A stretch of 64,000 nt of DNA, taken from NCBI RefSeq assembly GCF_011752975.1, contig NZ_VWWP01000008.1, positions 62,001 through 126,000 on the forward strand. The letters are read 5' to 3'. The position numbers were made by a program, and so were the translations under genes. Of this stretch, positions 43,977 to 52,098 are shown piece by piece. Position 1 is the stretch's first letter. Every line of letters begins with the position of its first letter. Below the pieces are notes generated by a model. That model ran no database searches and was not told the DNA's origin. It was given only the letters and a program-made list of their open reading frames with translations. This DNA is from Chryseobacterium sp. Tr-659. Its GTDB lineage: Bacteria > Bacteroidota > Bacteroidia > Flavobacteriales > Weeksellaceae.

Positions 43977-45539
43977 ATGGGAAACAAAGGAAAAATAGAA
44001 ATTCCGTTTGAGGTTACTGATAAAGGTAAGGTGAGGTTTGATACTTACGGATATATAGGTTATGCCGAAGATTTGGGATTCAGAAGAACTAAAATCTTTG
44101 AAGTTGAGCATCTTGTCAGAATACAGAATAATATTGTAGGGATCGTCAGTAAATCGGACATCATACAGACAGCACTCGAATATCTTGACGAGAATTTTGA
44201 TCAGGAATCAGAACTCGAGTACGGAGTAACCAAATATGAAATCAAAAATGCTTGGATCAATAAAGCACGGCCGATTTCAGAAGATGCAACATTATCGTTT
44301 TTGCGATATGAAGAGCTTAAACCACTAAGGGATACACAGGAAATAAGCTATTTCTGCTACCAAAATACAGTGGTAAAAGTACAGGCAAAAACTCTCGAAA
44401 CTGTAGATTATGAGGATTTAGAACATCATGTTTTTTACGATCAGATCATTCAGAGGGGTTTTAGTTATAATGAGCCTTGTTTGGAAGAGTTTATTCCATT
44501 TAGAGCGTTTATACACAACGTTGCGGGAAATATAGAAGAGAGAATTCTTTCATTCGAGGTAATGATTGGCTATATGCTTCATACATTCCAAAATCCTGCA
44601 CTGGCAAAGGCGGTGATACTGCTTGATAGTATTGTTAATGAGATCGGACTGATAGAGGGAGGAACAGGAAAATCCTTGTTGGTAAGAGGCTTAAGCTATA
44701 TGAGGTTTCTGTGCAATATTTCAGGAAAAGATTTTTCCAGCAGTTCCGGTTTTGCATTCCAAAGGGTAACGCCTTTCACCAGTATTGTAGCCATTAATGA
44801 TATTAAAAAAAATCAAAATTTTGAGGGATTCTTTGGCAGAATAACAGACGGGTTTACCATAAGCAGGAAGTACAAGCATGATATTTTTATCGCATTTGCG
44901 TATGGTCCGAAAATGATTATCACAAGCAACTACTATGTAAAATCTCCGTCAGGAAACAGTACAGAAAGGAGGAAACATGAAATTGAACTGTCAACTCACT
45001 ACGGAAAAGATTTAACAGTTTACGATGACTTCGGACATCACTTCTTTGATGAGTGGAACGAGAATCAATGGTTAGGGTTTGACCACTATATGCTACACTG
45101 CGTTAAGCTGTACCTTGAAAAAGGTTTGATAAAAGCGCCTCCTATCAACTTAGAGTTAAGAAAACTTATTAGCGAGGTTGGACTGGAACTGATGGAATTT
45201 TTAGATCAGATATTACTGACCAAAACCAAGCTTCATAAAAAAGAATTATTTGCTGAATTCAGGAAAGAATCAATAGGATCACGGTATCAGCTGAGTTTGA
45301 GAGGATTTACCATAAGGCTTAAAAAATATCTGGAATATAAAGGTATAGGCTATGTAGAAACTCCGAGTAATACTAAGGTATTTGTTGAAATCATTACCGC
45401 AAAGCCTGATGAACAGTTGCTTTTAACGATCAATGATGTTAAGACTGACTACAAAACCGTTGATACTCCTAATAAAATGACACGATTAGTCAATCATTTA
45501 CAGAAATTTTTCAGTACTGATAATAGCACCAAAAATTAA
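43977..45539 (+). CDS. P-loop primase/helicase-like replication protein
   Basis: A 520-residue protein with a Walker A motif EGGTGKSLL (about 227-235) and nearby acidic FTSIVAINDI (Walker B-like, about 268) and MIITSNYYVKSPSGNSTERR (sensor/Arg-finger-like), the layout of phage- and plasmid-type SF3 helicases (D5/VapE relatives). The N-terminal 180 residues are a separate domain without an obvious primase motif. The C-terminus is a winged-helix-like region. It likely unwinds DNA at the element's origin. It is 9 bases after the HTH gene and 17 before the exonuclease gene. Confidence 0.75.
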   Translation: MGNKGKIEIPFEVTDKGKVRFDTYGYIGYAEDLGFRRTKIFEVEHLVRIQNNIVGIVSKSDIIQTALEYLDENFDQESELEYGVTKYEIKNAWINKARPISEDATLSFLRYEELKPLRDTQEISYFCYQNTVVKVQAKTLETVDYEDLEHHVFYDQIIQRGFSYNEPCLEEFIPFRAFIHNVAGNIEERILSFEVMIGYMLHTFQNPALAKAVILLDSIVNEIGLIEGGTGKSLLVRGLSYMRFLCNISGKDFSSSSGFAFQRVTPFTSIVAINDIKKNQNFEGFFGRITDGFTISRKYKHDIFIAFAYGPKMIITSNYYVKSPSGNSTERRKHEIELSTHYGKDLTVYDDFGHHFFDEWNENQWLGFDHYMLHCVKLYLEKGLIKAPPINLELRKLISEVGLELMEFLDQILLTKTKLHKKELFAEFRKESIGSRYQLSLRGFTIRLKKYLEYKGIGYVETPSNTKVFVEIITAKPDEQLLLTINDVKTDYKTVDTPNKMTRLVNHLQKFFSTDNSTKN

Positions 45540-45556
45540 CAATTAAAATTTAAACA

Positions 45557-46069
45557 ATGGCAAAAGTAATAATAAAACAAAAGATCCTTGTCATAGACTT
45601 GGAGACTACAGGATTAGACCCATTTACACACCATATAGTGAGTGTTGCTATATCTGGTGAAAAAGGAAAGGGATTTAACATTGTTCTCCCTTTTTATAAA
45701 AATAAAGCCAAAGCTAAAGAATTCTTACAACCAATTTTACCGATACTCGAAGATGAAACGATTACAAAAGTCTTTCATAACGCGAAGTTTGATTTAAAAT
45801 TTTTTCATCAGTACGGGATTGAAATTAAAGGTGAAATCAGGGATACGATGATTTTAGATTATTTCTTGGATCCCAATCGTAAAACCCACGGATTAAAGGA
45901 AATTTCAGAGTTCCGCCTCCATTATCATCAGATTTTCTTTGAAGAAATGAGGAAAGGCAGGGATATTACTGAGGTTCCGAAAGAAGAGCTGACGAAATAT
46001 GCCTGTGAAGATGCAGACCTAACCCTGCAATTGTATCATTATTTAAATCAACAATTAAATCACAACTAA
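45557..46069 (+). CDS. 3'-5' exonuclease of DNA polymerase I type
   Basis: A 170-residue DEDD-family exonuclease. VIDLETTGLDPF (Asp14, Glu16) is motif I, VFHNAKFDLKFFHQYGI motif II and KYACEDADLTLQLYHYL motif III of the polymerase A proofreading domain. Here it is a stand-alone gene whose stop is one base before the ATG of the polymerase gene, so the two halves of a PolA-like enzyme are encoded separately and probably assemble. Confidence 0.9.
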   Translation: MAKVIIKQKILVIDLETTGLDPFTHHIVSVAISGEKGKGFNIVLPFYKNKAKAKEFLQPILPILEDETITKVFHNAKFDLKFFHQYGIEIKGEIRDTMILDYFLDPNRKTHGLKEISEFRLHYHQIFFEEMRKGRDITEVPKEELTKYACEDADLTLQLYHYLNQQLNHN

Positions 46070-46070
46070 A

Positions 46071-47351
46071 ATGGATATAGCAATCAATACATTAGAACAT
46101 CAATTAATTAATGTTCTCGTTAAAATCGAACTCAATGGTGTAAAAATAGACATCAAAAAATTAAACGGTGTAGAACATCAGCTATTGAACCGACTACATA
46201 CGACCACCGAAAAAATAATGGAGGTTGCAGGAACGGAAATCAACCTTAATAGCAATGAACAGCTGAGTACTCTCCTTTTTGAAACGTTGGAACTTCAACC
46301 GAAAGTTACTTCCAAAGGTAAATCAGGATTGATTTCTGTTGATAAATCGCACTTGGCAAAACTTAAAGACGACCACGAAATAATATCCCTCATCTTGGAT
46401 TACAGGAAAATCAACACTTTGTTAAGTTTCTGTAATCAATTGAAAGAAGCTCACCCAAAAACAAAGAGGCTTCATTGTAACTTAAATCAGATAGGAACGG
46501 CAACAGGACGATTTAGCTGTAGTAATCCGAATTTACAGAATATTCCTAATGTAAAATTAAAGGACAAAGACAACGAAATTGATGAACTTAAAATTATCGC
46601 TTCCAAGTTCAGAGAGGTTTTTATTGCTGAAAAAGGATGTGTGCTGATTGGTGCGGATTACTCACAGATCGAGCTGAGGGTAATGGCAGAAATGAGTCAA
46701 GATGAATATTTATTGAAAGCCTATAATAATGATATAGATATTCACAGATTGACCGCTTCTAAAGTGTTCAATTGCAGTAAAATTTCAGAAGTAACGGAGG
46801 AACAAAGGAAAATTGCCAAAACAATCAACTTTGGACTAATCTACGGAATGTCAGCGGTAGGTTTAGCGGAATCTCTTACAGCAATTACAAAGAAACATCA
46901 TTCTAAGGAAGATGCTGAAAAAATGATGTCAGATTATTTTGCTCAGTTTAAAGGGGTAAAATCCTGCTTGGAAGGATTAGTAGATTATGCAGATCATCAT
47001 GGTTATTCCAGAACTCTATTCGGAAGAACCAGACCAATTCCTCAGCTCGCTTCTAACGATATGGCAATTCGTGAAAAAGGGAAACGCCTTGCAATGAACT
47101 CTTCTGTACAGGGAAGTGCAGCCGATATTATTAAAATGGCAATGGTGAACTGTGATAAAGCCATTGCAGAGAAAGGTTTGAAGTCTAAAATGATCCTTCA
47201 AATTCATGATGAGTTGCTGTTCGAAGTTCCCGAAAATGAAGTGGAAATCGTAGAAAAACTTATAAAATATGAGATGGAGAATGTCGTAAAACTTTCTATA
47301 CCTCTTACAATAGAGCTTGGTAAAGGGGCTAATTGGGCAGTTGCCCATTAA
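46071..47351 (+). CDS. Family A DNA polymerase, polymerase domain only
   Basis: A 426-residue PolA palm/fingers domain. Motif A is GADYSQIELRVMAEMS (catalytic Asp near 196). Motif B is RKIAKTINFGLIYG (about 246-259). Motif C is QIHDELLFEV (about 377-386, second catalytic Asp). TGRFSCSNPNLQNIPN near 145-160 is the template-binding segment. It lacks the 5'-3' nuclease, and the proofreading domain is the preceding gene. It is much shorter than chromosomal PolA (about 930). It presumably replicates the mobile element. Confidence 0.95.
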   Translation: MDIAINTLEHQLINVLVKIELNGVKIDIKKLNGVEHQLLNRLHTTTEKIMEVAGTEINLNSNEQLSTLLFETLELQPKVTSKGKSGLISVDKSHLAKLKDDHEIISLILDYRKINTLLSFCNQLKEAHPKTKRLHCNLNQIGTATGRFSCSNPNLQNIPNVKLKDKDNEIDELKIIASKFREVFIAEKGCVLIGADYSQIELRVMAEMSQDEYLLKAYNNDIDIHRLTASKVFNCSKISEVTEEQRKIAKTINFGLIYGMSAVGLAESLTAITKKHHSKEDAEKMMSDYFAQFKGVKSCLEGLVDYADHHGYSRTLFGRTRPIPQLASNDMAIREKGKRLAMNSSVQGSAADIIKMAMVNCDKAIAEKGLKSKMILQIHDELLFEVPENEVEIVEKLIKYEMENVVKLSIPLTIELGKGANWAVAH

Positions 47352-47377
47352 TAATATTAACAATTAAATAAAATATC

Positions 47378-48283
47378 ATGAACCACAATAATTTATACAA
47401 AACGCAGGTAGACTTTATATCTATAAAGGTAGATGGACAAGAAGCATTAAATTTGAACTGGGATAATCTTATTGATCATCCTACTTTACGTAACCAGTAT
47501 ACATTAATTGAGAAAGTTAATCCAAATTACAAAAACTTCTCTCTTTATGTTAAGAGCTCTGGAGAGGTTCTGATTAACCTCAGCATTCCATATTTTTTAT
47601 TCGGACATAATTACCATACAGTAGAAAATGAAGAATTGCAGGATTTTAATGTTATCATTAAAAAGATTCTCGGGATAGATATTAGAAAATCAGAAGTCAT
47701 TGAACTTGAGTACGGAGGGTACTGTAACTCAGAAATAAGTACTGAAGAATTTCTGAAGAAAATTTTGAGGATGCATAATCATGATCTTATTTATTCAAAA
47801 TCCTATATGAAGATGTTTGAAGATAAAAAACAAGGTATTTGCTTCAAAATATATGATGCTGTTGAAAATGCGAAGCAAAAAAGAACTTACACTGCTGAAC
47901 GTTTTATTAACGAACATATTATCAAATATGAAATAAAAGTGAAAAAACCTGAGATAATTTTCAAAAGTAAATTGCTGTTCGAAACTCTACTTGTAGAACC
48001 AGCTCAAAATTCAGCTTTAGTTCAACTTAAGAGAATGCTTACTAAATTAAAAAATCAATTGGTTCTACCTTACGAGAAAAAAGTAGAACCCGTAAAGTAT
48101 GATTTGATAAATATTATTTATACAGCATTGAAAAATATTGAGAATCATCATCCTGAAAATATATCAATATTTAAGCAACTAATGGATGTAATTGATGAGA
48201 GCCCTTTGTCTTCTTCCCAAAAAAGCAAGAGAAGAAAAGCAATTCAGAACTTGGAAGAGGAATATGACTTTTTACCATTCTAA
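47378..48283 (+). CDS. Possible replication initiator (phage gene II/RstA-like), uncertain
   Basis: A 301-residue protein. LINLSIPYFLFGHNYH followed by IIKKILGIDIRKSEVIELEY recalls the conserved SLPKFLxGHN region and downstream LGI...VxRID strand of filamentous-phage-type rolling-circle replication initiators (gene II/X, RstA). KIYDAVENAKQKR and a second half rich in Lys/Glu helices follow. I cannot place a catalytic Tyr motif with confidence. Position after the polymerase in the same direction supports a replication role. Otherwise it is a hypothetical element protein. Confidence 0.45.
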   Translation: MNHNNLYKTQVDFISIKVDGQEALNLNWDNLIDHPTLRNQYTLIEKVNPNYKNFSLYVKSSGEVLINLSIPYFLFGHNYHTVENEELQDFNVIIKKILGIDIRKSEVIELEYGGYCNSEISTEEFLKKILRMHNHDLIYSKSYMKMFEDKKQGICFKIYDAVENAKQKRTYTAERFINEHIIKYEIKVKKPEIIFKSKLLFETLLVEPAQNSALVQLKRMLTKLKNQLVLPYEKKVEPVKYDLINIIYTALKNIENHHPENISIFKQLMDVIDESPLSSSQKSKRRKAIQNLEEEYDFLPF

Positions 48284-48290
48284 TAATAAT

Positions 48291-48343
48291 TTTAGCCCTA
48301 ACCGTTGTAGCATATTAAGATTTAGGGCTAAAGTTACTACAAC
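48291..48343. other. Interleaved inverted repeats (pseudoknot topology) before the integrase
   Basis: TTTAGCCCTAA (48291-48301) pairs with 48322-48332 (11 bp, perfect). GTTGTAG (48304-48310) pairs with CTACAAC (48337-48343). The arms alternate A-B-A'-B', the topology of an H-type pseudoknot. It lies in the 108-base gap between the putative initiator and the integrase. It may be an RNA structure controlling integrase expression, an attachment/recombinase site or an origin element. Confidence 0.6.
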
Positions 48344-48391
48344 AAAACTATGTCGCAAGATTCACAGTTCGCAATCTAAAAAATTAAAATA

Positions 48392-49639
48392 ATGGCAACA
48401 TTTAAATTTATCCTGAGTAAGCTTGATTATCAGAAGAAAAAGAAAAGTCCTGAATCCCTTCTGATGCTGAGGTATACTCATAAAAAGAAAACAACTCATT
48501 TTTCAACTCATAAGAATATTGATGAAAAATATTGGGATGAAAGAACACAAATGGTAAAGAGAAGTTATCCTGGTTCTGATAGGTTTAATATTTACATTAA
48601 GGGGATTCTTCAGAAAGTAGAAGATATTGTTAATGAAATGCTGATAAAAGGAGATGATCCGACCACAGATTACGTGAAATCTATCTACAATTCTAATAAG
48701 AATGGAACGGAGAAAAAGAAGCAGTATACTTTCTTTGAATATGCTGAAAAATACTTAGAAAATGGTAAAAATCGCCTTACGACAAGTACAATAAAAAGCT
48801 ATCGTACTGCCTTGAACAAGCTTGAAGATTACCAAGAGTATAGTAGAAATAAGCTAGACTGGATGAGCTTTGATATTGATTTCTATTATGACTTCATGGA
48901 TTTTTATACAGGAATTGAAGGCTTGACAAATAACGGCTTCGGGAAAATCATCAAAAACCTTAAAGCAATAATAAACTCGGCAACTGAGGACGGCTATAAT
49001 ACTTTTACAGGCTATCAACACAAAAATTTTAAGACCGTAAGAGAAGATGTTAACAATATTTACCTCAGTGAAGATGAGATTTCAAAACTTTTAAAATTAG
49101 ATTTAAGTAATGATAAAACAATGGAAAGAACAAGAGACTTATTTGTATTTGGCTGTTATACAGGGTTGAGGTTTAGTGATTTCAGCCAAGTGAAGCAAGA
49201 GCATATTGTTGGTGATATTCTCAGGATCAAAACAATCAAGACGAGTGAATGGGTGAATATTCCGATTCTTCCAGCAGTGAGGGAGATCATGGATAAGTAC
49301 AAAGATAATCCGAATAATCTTCCGAAGTCCGTATCTAATCAGACAATGAATAGGAATCTGAAAGATTTAGGGGAAATGGCAAAAATAAATGATAAGATTC
49401 TAAAAATTAGAAATAAAGGTAAAGAAAGGATCGAAGACAATCTCTTAAAATATCAGATGATTTGCACTCATACTGCTAGGAGATCATTTGCCACCAATAT
49501 GTTTAAAAGGGGTGTTCCTACTCGGGTAATTATGAATATAACAGGACATAGGACTGAAAAAGCATTTAACAGCTATATAAAAATATCGCAGGATGAAAAC
49601 GCTGAACTGCTGAAAGAATATTTTGATAAATCGGCATAG
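48392..49639 (+). CDS. Tyrosine recombinase (integrase)
   Basis: A 415-residue phage-type integrase. An N-terminal arm-binding domain covers about 1-90 and a SAM-like core-binding domain about 105-210 (YTFFEYAEKYLENGKNR). The catalytic domain holds GCYTGLRFSDFSQVK (first Arg), CTHTARRSFATNMFKRG (His-x-x-Arg), NITGHRTEKAFNSYIKI (second His and the Tyr nucleophile). All catalytic residues are present. It should integrate and excise the element, with the bordering tRNA gene the probable target. Confidence 0.95.
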   Translation: MATFKFILSKLDYQKKKKSPESLLMLRYTHKKKTTHFSTHKNIDEKYWDERTQMVKRSYPGSDRFNIYIKGILQKVEDIVNEMLIKGDDPTTDYVKSIYNSNKNGTEKKKQYTFFEYAEKYLENGKNRLTTSTIKSYRTALNKLEDYQEYSRNKLDWMSFDIDFYYDFMDFYTGIEGLTNNGFGKIIKNLKAIINSATEDGYNTFTGYQHKNFKTVREDVNNIYLSEDEISKLLKLDLSNDKTMERTRDLFVFGCYTGLRFSDFSQVKQEHIVGDILRIKTIKTSEWVNIPILPAVREIMDKYKDNPNNLPKSVSNQTMNRNLKDLGEMAKINDKILKIRNKGKERIEDNLLKYQMICTHTARRSFATNMFKRGVPTRVIMNITGHRTEKAFNSYIKISQDENAELLKEYFDKSA

Positions 49640-49662
49640 TTTAATTTACTAGATATGATTTG

Positions 49663-49686
49663 AAACCTGCTTTTTAGCAGGTTTTT
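49663..49686 (+). terminator. Terminator after the integrase gene
   Basis: Perfect 8-bp stem AAACCTGC/GCAGGTTT, loop of 6, followed by TT and AT-rich sequence. Confidence 0.8.
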
Positions 49687-49732
49687 AATTGTTAAATAGT
49701 TATTTTTGATAAATGTAAAATTTCATATAATT

Positions 49733-50398
49733 ATGCAAGAGTATTACTATTATATTTTCGTTAATGGTGTTGATAGTGAATCTTTGAAAAAAAGCGAACT
49801 ACCACAAATTCGTAAGCTGAGGAAAGATTTTGAAATGATTCCCCAATTTACAGACAGTGATGAAGGAGAAGGACCATTTGATTCAATAATAGATTTGAAG
49901 AAAAGATCTATTATTTTTTCCAAAATAAAATTACAAAAGCATAAAGAGCGTGTATTGGCAAATAAAAATATTAAGGAGATTGCAAACTTTGTTAAGATTC
50001 CTTTTGAAAAATCCTATGAATTGACTTTTATTAAGGCATTCCATCATATAAATGTTGGAAAGATATATAAGAAGGAAGTTAAAGGAGTACATTTTTTTAA
50101 TCCTGATAGAATAAGAATATTAGAGGTTTTAGACAAGAATGAGGTAACCGGAGTTTATTGTGCTAGAATAAGTAAATATGATAGTAACATTGATGAATGG
50201 ATTGAAAAGAGTGAGCCAACCCATTTTTTTCCTGATGATTGGACTCTAGAAAAGCTATTTTCGGAACTAAATTATGCTTATGAGAATAAGATTCATCAAG
50301 ATGGAAATATATATTTATCAGAAACTAGAGATCATATTAAAGTTAAATTGATTATAAAAGAATCCGAGATCATAACTATTTATCCATTATTAGATTAA
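49733..50398 (+). CDS. EndoU-like nuclease domain protein
   Basis: A 221-residue protein. The C-terminal half resembles the bacterial EndoU nuclease domain. KAFHHINVGKIYKKEVKGVH supplies two His-containing segments, VTGVYCARISKY the following strand, and EKSEPTHFFPDDWTLEKLFS the Lys and FFPxxW region. EndoU domains are RNases and often the toxic module of secreted polymorphic toxins. Here it is a short stand-alone protein with an uncharacterised N-terminal region and no export signal. No obvious immunity gene is adjacent. The ATG at 49733 is preferred to an in-frame TTG at 49706. Family call is by motif recognition. Confidence 0.6.
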   Translation: MQEYYYYIFVNGVDSESLKKSELPQIRKLRKDFEMIPQFTDSDEGEGPFDSIIDLKKRSIIFSKIKLQKHKERVLANKNIKEIANFVKIPFEKSYELTFIKAFHHINVGKIYKKEVKGVHFFNPDRIRILEVLDKNEVTGVYCARISKYDSNIDEWIEKSEPTHFFPDDWTLEKLFSELNYAYENKIHQDGNIYLSETRDHIKVKLIIKESEIITIYPLLD

Positions 50399-50911
50399 TG
50401 AAAGTTGTTGAATATAGTTTCTTTCAGTGTCTTTTTATTACAGAGGAAGGCACTCAAAGAAACGTGGGTTTATTTGTTTATCATTAATTAATGTAAACAT
50501 TACACTTAGAAAGAAATACGACATAACCTCTTGTTAAATATCGTTTGCAAACATTTTAGCATTTAACATGGCGAAGTCCCTCAATAATTTTTGATGATAC
50601 AACAGGAATTAGCAGTAATCCTATGTGTTTAAAAATCGAAGCAATAAATCATGAAATTTTCTTTGTAGTAAATGTTTTCGGAGATGTTCTACTTGATTAA
50701 TGACTTAAGTTGATATAGATTCCCAATTGAAAATTTCCAATTGGAGAACATTCCTTAAAATCGTTCATAATATTTTTATTTTTTAAATTTTTCATTGATT
50801 TATAATGAATCAAGAAGAATTACTATTTCAACTTCAAAGGATTATTAAATGATGATTGATGAGCGTTCTTTTGAAAAAGAAAGCGAAGCGGTTTACCGCT
50901 TCAGGTTATCT

Positions 50912-50946
50912 CTTTAATTAAAGTTCTTAATTAAAGTCTTTAATTA
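50912..50946. repeat. AT-rich 12-14 bp repeats, candidate DNA-unwinding element
   Basis: CTTTAATTAAAG (50912), CTTAATTAAAG (50926) and CTTTAATTA (50938) are near-identical palindromic AT words spaced 12-14 bases. They are directly adjacent to the iterons, the usual place for the melting region of theta-replicating plasmids. Confidence 0.65.
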
Positions 50947-50956
50947 TATACTTAAA

Positions 50957-51088
50957 TATAAGTGCAAGATTGGTGATTTTGAAATGCATTTTTGGTAATA
51001 ATGAAATGTAAATTTGATGATATTGAAATGCAAAAATGGTTAAATTAAAATGCAATATTAGGTGGATTGAAATGCAAAATTGGTGATA
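50957..51088. repeat. Iteron array, six copies at exact 22-bp period
   Basis: Copies start at 50957, 50979, 51001, 51023, 51045 and 51067. The consensus begins TTGAAATGCAAAATTGGTGA. The GAAATGcA core is nearly invariant and the tail varies. The strict two-helical-turn period and position upstream of a winged-helix initiator-like gene identify replication iterons. Confidence 0.85.
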
Positions 51089-51206
51089 AAGCCGTACTGT
51101 TACTCCCTGAAAATATAGTCTTGGTAGTCATTTTATCTTGGAGGAGCTAATGATCCCCCGTGATTCCAACAGAGAAACCGAGTAGTACAAAATAAAAAGA
51201 GAACAT

Positions 51207-51224
51207 AAAGTAGTTGACTACTTT
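51207..51224 (+). promoter_or_regulatory. Hairpin in the leader of the initiator-like gene
   Basis: AAAGTAG (51207-51213), loop TTGA, CTACTTT (51218-51224), a perfect 7-bp stem. Several GTAGT words follow. It may take part in copy-number or expression control; role is inference. Confidence 0.4.
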
Positions 51225-51321
51225 TCGTAGCCCGTAGTAGGATGTAAAAGAGATGAAATACGAGGAGAAAAACTAAGGAGCAGTCCTAAAAATAGTAGTA
51301 GTAAAATTAGAGAGCAGTGCA

Positions 51322-51957
51322 ATGAAAAAATATATCAGGAAAGATAATGAGTTAATAGATCCTTTTATTGAGGATAAGATGAATAAATTAACGGTAGAAG
51401 TTCCTTTTGAGATTCTATCGAATTCGGAGTTATCACTTAATGAAAAACTTTTGTTGGGATTAGATTTCTCTTTCAAAAGTAAACTTGGATTTAACCAATT
51501 AACAAATAAAAATGTAGCAGAACTGTTCAGCATACACCCCAATATTGTTGGAAATTGCAGAAAAAAGCTTGTTGAAATGAACTATTTAATAAGACAGGGA
51601 AGAAAATATTTCCTGACGGACCACTATAAAAGTGCTGAAAAATCAGAAGAAAATCACGGAAATATTGAGAATAGGTACCGAAGAAATATCAAAATTCCTT
51701 TTGAAATTTACTCTAACACAGCTTTAAAAACAGGAGAAAAGCTTCTGTGGGGAGAGTATAATTCAATTAGTAAAGGAGAAAAAGAGTATTTTGCTTCAAG
51801 AGAGTATACGGCAAACCGCCTCAGTGTAAGTGTTGAAAGTGTATCGAATTGGACGAAATCTCTATATGAAAAGGATTTATTTGAGGACTATGTGATTATA
51901 AGTGGATATTGTTCTCATCAAAGAAGAATCATTACCTATCGCTTTGATGATAAGTAA
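51322..51957 (+). CDS. Two-winged-helix replication initiator-like protein
   Basis: A 211-residue protein made of two similar halves. LTVEVPFEILSNSELSLNEK (about 21-40) and IKIPFEIYSNTALKTGEKLL (about 127-146) each open a winged-helix unit, with recognition-helix-like NVAELFSIHPNIVGNCRKKL and TANRLSVSVESVSNWTKSLY. Tandem winged helices are the architecture of iteron-binding Rep_3-type initiators, and the gene is flanked by iterons on both sides, so I infer a replication initiator. It could also be a DnaD/replication-O-like accessory protein. An AGGAG sequence lies upstream. Confidence 0.65.
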   Translation: MKKYIRKDNELIDPFIEDKMNKLTVEVPFEILSNSELSLNEKLLLGLDFSFKSKLGFNQLTNKNVAELFSIHPNIVGNCRKKLVEMNYLIRQGRKYFLTDHYKSAEKSEENHGNIENRYRRNIKIPFEIYSNTALKTGEKLLWGEYNSISKGEKEYFASREYTANRLSVSVESVSNWTKSLYEKDLFEDYVIISGYCSHQRRIITYRFDDK

Positions 51958-51959
51958 AA

Positions 51960-51990
51960 TTGAAGTGCGAAACTGGTGCTTTGAAGTATA
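51960..51990. repeat. Two degenerate iteron copies after the initiator-like gene
   Basis: TTGAAGTGCGAAACTGGTGC (51960-51979) matches the upstream iteron consensus at about 16 of 20 positions. A second, shorter copy (TTGAAGTA) starts at 51981. They begin 3 bases after the stop codon, so iterons flank the gene on both sides. Confidence 0.7.
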
Positions 51991-52098
51991 TTTTATATAA
52001 CACAATTTTTATCTAAATAGATCATCTTAAAATTACTTTTGGCATCAAATATCCAAACTGAAATAATAAGTGATTTTTGAATAGAGAATATAGCTAGA

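Larger units (their letters stand above)
50399..51321. other. Large intergenic region with plasmid-style replication origin
   Basis: No protein gene is supported over 920 bases. From left: unassigned AT-rich sequence (with a 10-bp palindrome GTTTGCAAAC at 50528-50537), a hairpin GAAGCGG/CCGCTTC at 50885-50902, three AT-rich CTTTAATTA words (50912-50946), six 22-bp iterons (50957-51088) and a leader before the initiator-like gene that contains a hairpin at 51207-51224. The arrangement matches an iteron-type origin. Confidence 0.7.

Noticed and set aside
50805-50852. 15-codon frame MNQEELLFQLQRIIK
   Set aside because: Too short to support as a gene. It may be a remnant of a decayed gene start, but there is nothing after it to confirm this.
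50957-51088. Iteron array considered as a CRISPR array
   Set aside because: Period is 22 bp with no unique spacers between copies, and no cas genes are present.
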